Shown here: one piece after another, positions 30,814 to 36,658 of the stretch
Position numbering within the stretch: position 1 is the stretch's first letter
Layout of the letters: each line of letters opens with the position of its first letter
Assembly (NCBI GenBank): GCA_003210275.1
Contig: QCVU01000004.1
Coordinates: 1-36,658 of the forward strand
Reading direction: 5' to 3'
DNA: 36,658 nt
From: Prochlorococcus sp. AG-686-M10
GTDB lineage: Bacteria; Cyanobacteriota; Cyanobacteriia; PCC-6307; Cyanobiaceae
The notes under the pieces: model-generated
Told to the model about the DNA's origin: nothing
Seen by the model: the letters and a program-made list of their open reading frames with translations, nothing else
Databases searched by the model: none
Translations under genes and position numbers: made by a program

Positions 30814-32124
30814 ATGTATTTGTCAAAACAAGGAATTCAAAAAAGTTTAGGACCGGGAATCTTATTAGCAGGGGCAGCTATAGGAGGTTCACATCTATTA
30901 TCATCCACAACTGCTGGAGCTAGGTTTGGTTTCGGATTAGTTGGACTAATTCTAATTACTAATCTCCTTAAGTACCCTTTTTTACTGGTAGGGACTCGTT
31001 TTACTTCAAGTACTGGTAAATCGTTGCTAGAAGGATTTAAAGAGAGGAATCCTTTTTATTTACCAATTTTCCTTCTTGTTAGTTTAATAACAGGTACTTT
31101 CACAATAGCTGCGGTAAGTTTTGTTTCTGGAGTTCTCTTAACCAACATACCTTTATTTTCTAATTTTCCTCCAATGGATTTATCTATAGGAATTCTTGTT
31201 GTTTGTGGTTTGATTCTGTTAGTTGGTGAATATAGAGCGCTAGATAGGATTTCTAAATTTCTTGTTGCTCTACTAACCTCTCTAACTTTATTTGCTGTTA
31301 TTTCACTCTTAACAAAAGGTTCTATTAATGAATCTCTTGGAGTGAGTTTGATTGAACCAGAGATAAGTCCATGGAAATTATCAAATTTGAGTTTTTTAAT
31401 TCCACTAATGGGATGGATGCCATGTCCTGTGGAATTATGTGTATGGCCCTCATTATGGATGTTCTCTAGAGCTAAGGATTCAAATTACAAACCAAATGTT
31501 AGAGAATCAGAATTTGATTTTAATTTTGGTTACTTAATAACCGTTATTACAGCAATCTTTTTTGTTACTCTTGGCGCGATAACCATGTATGGAACTGGAG
31601 ATGAAATGCTTTCTGGTAGTGGTGTTTTCTTCGCTCAAAAGTTAATACGTTTATACACTACCTCTATTGGAGTTTGGTCTAAGTGGATAATTATTCCAGC
31701 TTCATTTGCAGCAATGTTTAGTACAACATTAACTTGTCTTGATGCTTACCCAAGAAGTATTTCTTCAATACAAGGTTTATTAAAAGGTGCTGATAAGGGA
31801 CATATGGAATCAGCCTCTGAGAGAACTCGTTTTCGTAACTGGATGATTATGCATATATTTGCCTCATTGCTCGCATTATTAATTGCAAAGTCAGGCGGAA
31901 TAGGGGTTAAAGATTTTGTTTTCGGAGCAATGACAGGAAGTTTTTTGACAGCTCCAATCTTTGCATGGATGGCAATGGATACTATTAACAGTAATTTAGT
32001 GCCTACTAAGCATAGATTTGGTAAGTTTTTGAGAAGTATTTGTTGGATAGGATTAATCTTTTTAACTACATTTAGTTTGTTATTTATTGCTAATTCATTC
32101 TTTGGATTAGGTTCTTTAAATTAA
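30814..32124 (+). CDS. NRAMP-family divalent metal transporter
   Basis: GPGILLAGAAIGGSHLLSSTTAGARFGFGLVGLILITNLLKYPFLLVG; 11 or so TM segments. Confidence 0.85.
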   Translation: MYLSKQGIQKSLGPGILLAGAAIGGSHLLSSTTAGARFGFGLVGLILITNLLKYPFLLVGTRFTSSTGKSLLEGFKERNPFYLPIFLLVSLITGTFTIAAVSFVSGVLLTNIPLFSNFPPMDLSIGILVVCGLILLVGEYRALDRISKFLVALLTSLTLFAVISLLTKGSINESLGVSLIEPEISPWKLSNLSFLIPLMGWMPCPVELCVWPSLWMFSRAKDSNYKPNVRESEFDFNFGYLITVITAIFFVTLGAITMYGTGDEMLSGSGVFFAQKLIRLYTTSIGVWSKWIIIPASFAAMFSTTLTCLDAYPRSISSIQGLLKGADKGHMESASERTRFRNWMIMHIFASLLALLIAKSGGIGVKDFVFGAMTGSFLTAPIFAWMAMDTINSNLVPTKHRFGKFLRSICWIGLIFLTTFSLLFIANSFFGLGSLN

Positions 32125-32316
32125 TTTTGATCTTTTACTTAAAAGAATTGATTTAATCTGAAATTATAAAAAATTTTTAATGAAAGAAATTATGGTACTT
32201 ATATCTAATGTGACTATTTATTCTAGCGATGCCACTAGGCAAGGCTATGCAAGGTATAGCAATATCTCGCTCAAAGCTCGCTCAGTCTTACATTCCTGAC
32301 TTCTTTACAATAACAA

Positions 32317-32613
32317 AGATAGGCTGGGAAACCTTTATATGAATTGGATTATTAGAGTCGGGGTGACAGGATTTGAACCTGCGAACTAGTTCTCCACAAG
32401 CACTGGGTGATATTTTTAAGAATTGCTTGAGAATCTAGTTATAGTTTTAACTTATTATAGATAGTGGAACGAGTTTGAGACGGAGCATTGCATAATTTTC
32501 TAAGATCATACAAGATGTTATTAGATATTAGAGCCCGCTCCACCGAACTAGTGCTTAGCGTTAACTAGGTCGAATAAAAAATTTCTTTTTTGGGAAAGAT
32601 ATAAACTTAGAGC
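32317..32613 (-). repeat. Copy A (decayed) of a ~300 bp direct repeat carrying a tRNA-Pro-like 3' half; proposed left att-like boundary of an integrative element
   Basis: Aligns by eye with 36254-36573 along its length, including the tRNA 3' half, a conserved GTTCCACTATCTATAAT.AGTTAA.ACTATAACTAG block and a GACCTAGTTAACGC block. Confidence 0.8.
32355..32404 (-). pseudogene. tRNA-Pro-like 3' half, degraded (anticodon arm to acceptor; CCA lost)
   Basis: Minus strand AGTGC TTGTGGA GAACT AGTTC GCAGG TTCAAAT CCTGT CACCCCG ACTC. Confidence 0.75.
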
Positions 32614-32802
32614 TTGGAGTTGTTAGTAAAGGAGTTAAAGAAGGGAAAATGTTCAAAGCTGAAAAAACTTAGCCGAATGAGTAAATCCATTGTTATGGAT
32701 GTAATCAAAATATATCACAACCCCTTACAGTCGCCTCTGAAGGAGAATTTTCTTTGAGATTATTGGTAGATTATCAAAAGCAACTAGACAAATAATTCTC
32801 TT

Positions 32803-33342
32803 ATGGAAATTCATAGAAAGACATTACTAAATCTTTTAAAAGAAAGAGCATACAAGAAAGGTAAATTTACCTTATCTTCTGGTAAAGAATCAGAGCATTA
32901 CATCAACTGTAAACCTGTTACTTTATCTTGTGAGGGAAATGCACTTATATCCCATTTGATGATAGAACATATAGAAGATAAATCTGCAGCAGTTGGTGGA
33001 CTTACACTAGGTGCGGATCCTTTAGTTTGTGGTATCGCACAGAAAGCATACTACTCAAATAAACATATTGATGCCTTGATCGTAAGAAAGAATCCTAAAG
33101 GATATGGAACAAAAGAAGTTATTGAAGGTAATAAGCCACCTAAAGGATCTATCGTTACAGTATTAGAAGATGTAACTACAACAGGTAGTAGTGCAATCAA
33201 AGCAGTAAATGTTTTGCGCGATGCAGGTTATATTGTGAATCGCGTTGTTGCAATCGTTGATAGACAAGAGGATCACATTGTGTGGGAAAATAACAAGATA
33301 GAATTTATTTCTCTTTACAAATTAGAGGATATTATTGAATGA
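32803..33342 (+). CDS. pyrE: Orotate phosphoribosyltransferase
   Basis: KERAYKKGKFTLSSGKESEHYINCKPVTL...AVGGLTLGADPLVCGIA...IVRKNPKGYGTKEVIEG...VTVLEDVTTTGSSAIKAVNVLRDAG (PRPP motif). Confidence 0.9.
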   Translation: MEIHRKTLLNLLKERAYKKGKFTLSSGKESEHYINCKPVTLSCEGNALISHLMIEHIEDKSAAVGGLTLGADPLVCGIAQKAYYSNKHIDALIVRKNPKGYGTKEVIEGNKPPKGSIVTVLEDVTTTGSSAIKAVNVLRDAGYIVNRVVAIVDRQEDHIVWENNKIEFISLYKLEDIIE

Positions 33343-33408
33343 ACTGTTGGTGATAATGATAAAGTTCCTGGAACCCAAAAGGTAAACGTAAAAAAAACAA
33401 TGTTTTAA

Positions 33409-33457
33409 ATGAAACGCTTACTACTCGCACCGCTTATGTAAATGATTGGAAGTTTAC
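33409..33457 (+). repeat. Short dispersed repeat copy 1; encodes MKRLLLAPLM* (signal-peptide-like start)
   Basis: ATGAAACGCTTACTACTCGCACCGCTTATGTAAATGATTGGAAG; related copies at 35738 and 36161. Confidence 0.65.
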
Positions 33458-33537
33458 CTAAATTATTTGCTCTTCTTATGGTATTTCTTCTTGTGGGAAG
33501 TACCTTTGTTGGTGGAATTATTTACTTTATTAGATAA
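33442..33537 (+). CDS. Tiny membrane protein (31 aa)
   Basis: MIGSLPKLFALLMVFLLVGSTFVGGIIYFIR. Confidence 0.5.
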   Translation: MIGSLPKLFALLMVFLLVGSTFVGGIIYFIR

Positions 33538-33591
33538 CCCTATTTAGCCTTTTTAGTTTTTAAGATATATGAAATCCAAATTTTTAATAAA

Positions 33592-33846
33592 ATGATTGAT
33601 AAAAAAGAAGATAATATTCGAAGCGAAAGCTTTTACCCAGATAGTAATTATTATCTTGATCAGGACAATACTCCTAAAGAGACTCCACTATCAGAAGATC
33701 AAATATCCAATACCTCTAAATTTGAATGGCCAAATACCTATTGGTTTATTGCAGAAAGAACTAACGGAAGGTTGGCAATGATTGGATTTATGGCTGTGAT
33801 TATTAATTACACCTTATTTGGTTGGATAGCATATCCAATTCTTTAA
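33592..33846 (+). CDS. hli: High-light-inducible protein with extended N-terminus (84 aa)
   Basis: ...YWFIAERTNGRLAMIGFMAVIINYTLFGWIAYPIL. Confidence 0.92.
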   Translation: MIDKKEDNIRSESFYPDSNYYLDQDNTPKETPLSEDQISNTSKFEWPNTYWFIAERTNGRLAMIGFMAVIINYTLFGWIAYPIL

Positions 33847-33966
33847 ATGAATATAGAATTTTTTAAGGAACTTTGGCATAATCAACCAAATACTGTTCTT
33901 GGTTCTGGTATCGCAATATTAGTATTGTTGGGAATTTATATATTTTTACTCGATACATATAAGTAA
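33847..33966 (+). CDS. Tiny membrane protein directly abutting hli (39 aa)
   Basis: MNIEFFKELWHNQPNTVLGSGIAILVLLGIYIFLLDTYK; ATG follows the hli TAA with no gap. Confidence 0.6.
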   Translation: MNIEFFKELWHNQPNTVLGSGIAILVLLGIYIFLLDTYK

Positions 33967-34073
33967 TTAAAAATAATTTCTAGAAAATTACAGTTATTCA
34001 AAATTTGATACAAAAGATTTAGAGAATGCTTTTGATTTTGTTGTAGAAAGATTGGAAACCCACTCTTCTATTC

Positions 34074-34355
34074 TTGCTAGGAAGGGATTTTCTGCTTCGT
34101 ATTCATTATTATTTGCAAAAGACAATACAGCATACTCATTCGGAAGGTCTAGATTATGTTACTTATTCCTTCCGTCATAGATACGCATATGTTGCTCACA
34201 CTAGAACAAAAGAAGATGCTACTTTTAGATCTCCAAAAAAAATTACTGACATAATGGGGCATGATCAAGAAATACATTTTGATCATTACGCTAGATTTGA
34301 AACCAAAGATCTAGATAAATCATCTGATTTAGCAGAGTTACAAAAAGTCCTATGA
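34074..34355 (+). pseudogene. Tyrosine recombinase/integrase C-terminal fragment
   Basis: YSFRHRYAYVAHTRTKEDATFRSPKKITDIMGHDQEIHFDHYARF carries box II HxxR-like RHRYA, GH and terminal Tyr; N-terminal domain and box I Arg are absent. Confidence 0.8.
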
Positions 34356-35107
34356 GTACATATCTAGAAGAACGCATTGAATGGTATGACCACAATTACA
34401 GGATGGGAACTCCTTTAATTAATGATGATCAATTCGATAAATTAGAAGCTAATTTATTTAGAGTTGACCCTAAAGCAAATTACTTTTCTAAGAAATCAAT
34501 ATTGCCATTGCCATCACTTCCCAAAGATCGTATTGAAGAATTTATTAAAGGATTATTGCCATATACTCGACTAATTATTGAACCAAAAATTGATGGTTGT
34601 GCGATCGCATTACAATATATTGATGGAGAATTAATAAAAGCAATTTCTAGAAAAGGAGGAGATCTAACCAATAAAATTAAAAAGATTCCTGATGTACCAA
34701 ATAAGATAAAAGTACAAGGTTTAATACAGATAAGAGGAGAACTTTATGCACCAGCAGAGTATGAAAGACCAACTTATTCTCAACGACAGGCTGCGGCTTT
34801 TATGCGGGCTGCTGATAGCAAAAGTGATCATCTTAGCTGTTGTTCTTTTCAGATAATTAATGGCAGATTAAACCAACATGATTCGCTTCAATATTTAAAA
34901 AAATTAGGTTTTACGATTCCAGAATATAAGAGCCTAAACTTTACAAGCCAGGTAGAAATGTATCGCAAGCAATGGGCTGATAAAAAACTATTTAATAATT
35001 ATCCAACAGATGGAATAGTAGTTAAATTAAATTCTAGAAAATTACAATTAATTAGAGAAAAATCTAATGAGGTGTATCCTTATTGGCAGATGGCTATTAA
35101 GTATTGA
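34352..35107 (+). CDS. NAD+-dependent DNA ligase-like protein limited to Ia plus adenylation domains
   Basis: YDHNYRMGTPLINDDQFDKLEANL (Ia-type motif), EPKIDG (KxDG), RGELYAP, YPTDGIVVKLNS, ends YWQMAIKY (motif V) then stop. Confidence 0.8.
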   Translation: MSTYLEERIEWYDHNYRMGTPLINDDQFDKLEANLFRVDPKANYFSKKSILPLPSLPKDRIEEFIKGLLPYTRLIIEPKIDGCAIALQYIDGELIKAISRKGGDLTNKIKKIPDVPNKIKVQGLIQIRGELYAPAEYERPTYSQRQAAAFMRAADSKSDHLSCCSFQIINGRLNQHDSLQYLKKLGFTIPEYKSLNFTSQVEMYRKQWADKKLFNNYPTDGIVVKLNSRKLQLIREKSNEVYPYWQMAIKY

Positions 35108-35113
35108 TATTTT

Positions 35114-35431
35114 ATGTTGCGACTTCTTCCGTTACCGATTTTTATTGGCATTTATCTATTCTCTTGGTGGATGTGTAGAAAAAATATTGCTGCTAGTGAT
35201 GAACAACTAAAACCATGCATTGATTGGGCATATATAAAAAATTTACCTCTTCCAAAAAAACCATCTTTCGTCGAGTTTTATATTGTTTATGTTTCTTCTT
35301 TTTTTAGATTTCCCTTTGGGATAATTATTCAACAACTACCTTTCGCAAAAAAAGTAAGAAACTACGAAAGAGAAATGAAATTAATATTTGATAAATGGAA
35401 CTTAGAAAAAATTAAAAAAATAATTAACTAA
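35114..35431 (+). CDS. Hypothetical protein (105 aa)
   Basis: Intact ORF with N-terminal hydrophobic segment. Confidence 0.5.
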   Translation: MLRLLPLPIFIGIYLFSWWMCRKNIAASDEQLKPCIDWAYIKNLPLPKKPSFVEFYIVYVSSFFRFPFGIIIQQLPFAKKVRNYEREMKLIFDKWNLEKIKKIIN

Positions 35432-35436
35432 TAAAA

Positions 35437-35697
35437 CTATTTTTTATTATCAAAAAAGAACCCGAGACGCTTCGCCCCCCCTTTACTCCTTTTCAATTTC
35501 ATGGGAACCCTATTCCACTCTCTATACCACTGGCGATCATCAAGCCATCTAATTAGCGGCCAATTAATGAGTATGGATACAATCAAAATTCCATAAGCAG
35601 AAAATCTTCCTGAATTAATAACGAATAGAAGAGTCGGAGTTACAGACATAATTACGGCTGTAAGACAAGCTCTTCTAGGGGACATCTTTGTTCTCAT
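35437..35697 (-). CDS. Hypothetical membrane protein (86 aa; start may be MSPRR)
   Basis: Two hydrophobic segments followed by a basic tail. Confidence 0.5.
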   Translation of the reverse strand: MRTKMSPRRACLTAVIMSVTPTLLFVINSGRFSAYGILIVSILINWPLIRWLDDRQWYREWNRVPMKLKRSKGGAKRLGFFFDNKK

Positions 35698-35737
35698 AAA
35701 TAGATCTTATCAATTTTTACAGTAATATCCATAAGAT

Positions 35738-35780
35738 AAAACGCCTACTACTTGCACCTCTGATAGTTAGTAATTGAAAG
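35738..35780 (+). repeat. Short dispersed repeat copy 2 (decayed MKRLLLAPL-type start)
   Basis: AAAACGCCTACTACTTGCACCTCTGATAGTTAGTAATTGAAAG; reads KRLLLAPLIVSN*. Confidence 0.6.
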
Positions 35781-35813
35781 TCGATCTAACATAGAGGTAT
35801 AATCACCTCTTTT

Positions 35814-36161
35814 TTGATGAAAAAAATTTTATTTTTAGGATTAACATTATCTCTTCTATCATCATGCAGTAATGATGAAGATTTTATAACTACTAATCAA
35901 GATTCTCTTTTTTCTTTAACTTCAGAAAATGCTTTAAAAATTTGTGGAGGAAAGTCCCGTATCCTCGAAAATGAAAATGAAGAAATTATTAAAGTTGAGA
36001 TAAAGGATTCAGATAATGAGCGTGATAAAACTGTTGAATTTACAGCTGTAGAAACTGATAAAAAAGGAGGAAAGTATAGAATAATTAGTTGCATCCCAAA
36101 GAAGGAACCACAAGATTTAATTATTAAAACGATTAAAACTAATTATCAACTTAATCCTTAA
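35814..36161 (+). CDS. Hypothetical lipoprotein (115 aa)
   Basis: MMKKILFLGLTLSLLSSCSNDEDF: signal peptide with lipobox LSSC. Confidence 0.6.
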   Translation: MMKKILFLGLTLSLLSSCSNDEDFITTNQDSLFSLTSENALKICGGKSRILENENEEIIKVEIKDSDNERDKTVEFTAVETDKKGGKYRIISCIPKKEPQDLIIKTIKTNYQLNP

Positions 36162-36197
36162 GGAAACTCTTACTACTTGCACCGATTCAGTAATTAA
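36161..36197 (+). repeat. Short dispersed repeat copy 3 (decayed)
   Basis: AAGGAAACTCTTACTACTTGCACCGATTCAGTAATTAAG. Confidence 0.5.
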
Positions 36198-36258
36198 GCA
36201 CCTTTTTGGAATCTTCGAAGATACTAGCTCCCCTTTCACATTTGAGATTGCAGACAAT

Positions 36259-36289
36259 AAAAAAAGAGAGCTTGGGAAAACTCTCTCTA
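36259..36289 (-). terminator. Rho-independent terminator downstream of the tRNA-Pro-like 3' half
   Basis: Minus strand AGAGAG-TTTTCCCAAG-CTCTCT-TTTTTTT. Confidence 0.75.
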
Positions 36290-36299
36290 TGAATTGGTT

Positions 36300-36354
<55 letters not shown>

Positions 36355-36658
36355 CGGTTGTTCAAATAAGATTTCCTTGAGATTCTAGTTATAGTCTTAA
36401 CTAATTATAGATAGTGGAACGAGTCTGAGACTAAATATAAGGATATCTTCGAACCTTATATAAGGTGTTTATATATTCTAGATCCCCCTAGAGACCCCCC
36501 CTAGTCAACCTAGTGCCTGGCGTTAACTAGGTCCAAGAAACGATATCTTTTTGGAAAATATATAAACTCAGAGGGATAAAACCCTTTTTTTTTATTATCA
36601 GTACCTTTATTAGCTGTACTTTCTTTACCTAATGATATTTATGAAAATCTACTCGCAG

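Noticed and set aside
33596-33781. + strand ORF in a second frame of the island hli
   Set aside because: The Hli frame carries the clear motif; this is an overlapping frame.

Overview
The window is AT-rich and reads as a marine picocyanobacterial chromosome, most like high-light Prochlorococcus. This rests on psbD/psbC, ycf4, petM, a ycf39-like gene, an NTR-Trx fusion (NTRC), split pntA genes, clustered hli genes and DUF3764. From 1 to about 21 kb it is mostly ordinary conserved genes: psbC (partial)/psbD, ycf4, a cyclophilin lipoprotein, ilvH, an alpha/beta hydrolase, petM, a ycf39-like gene, infA, NTRC, pntA1/pntA2/pntB, a YheT-like hydrolase, a thioredoxin-like ferredoxin, dxr, cysS, polA, an HlyD-type adaptor and ychF. 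From about 21 to 30.2 kb, small unknown proteins and an hli cluster are mixed with selO, an SNF-family transporter and a DUF3764 gene. A DoxX-like gene and an NRAMP-like transporter follow. From about 32.3 kb to the window end the character changes. Two diverged direct repeats of about 300 bp (32317-32613 and 36254-36573) each carry a 3' half of a tRNA-Pro(TGG)-like gene on the minus strand, with a conserved upstream arm and a downstream terminator. They bracket about 3.7 kb of cargo: pyrE, hli, two tiny membrane proteins, a decayed tyrosine recombinase tail, an adenylation-domain-only NAD+ DNA ligase ORF, and three copies of a short repeat resembling a signal-peptide start (MKRLLLAPL). This looks like a tRNA-associated integrative element or remnant, comparable to the described Prochlorococcus tycheposons, and probably part of a larger island running past the window. 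All calls come from reading the sequence and supplied ORFs. No searches or folding programs were run.
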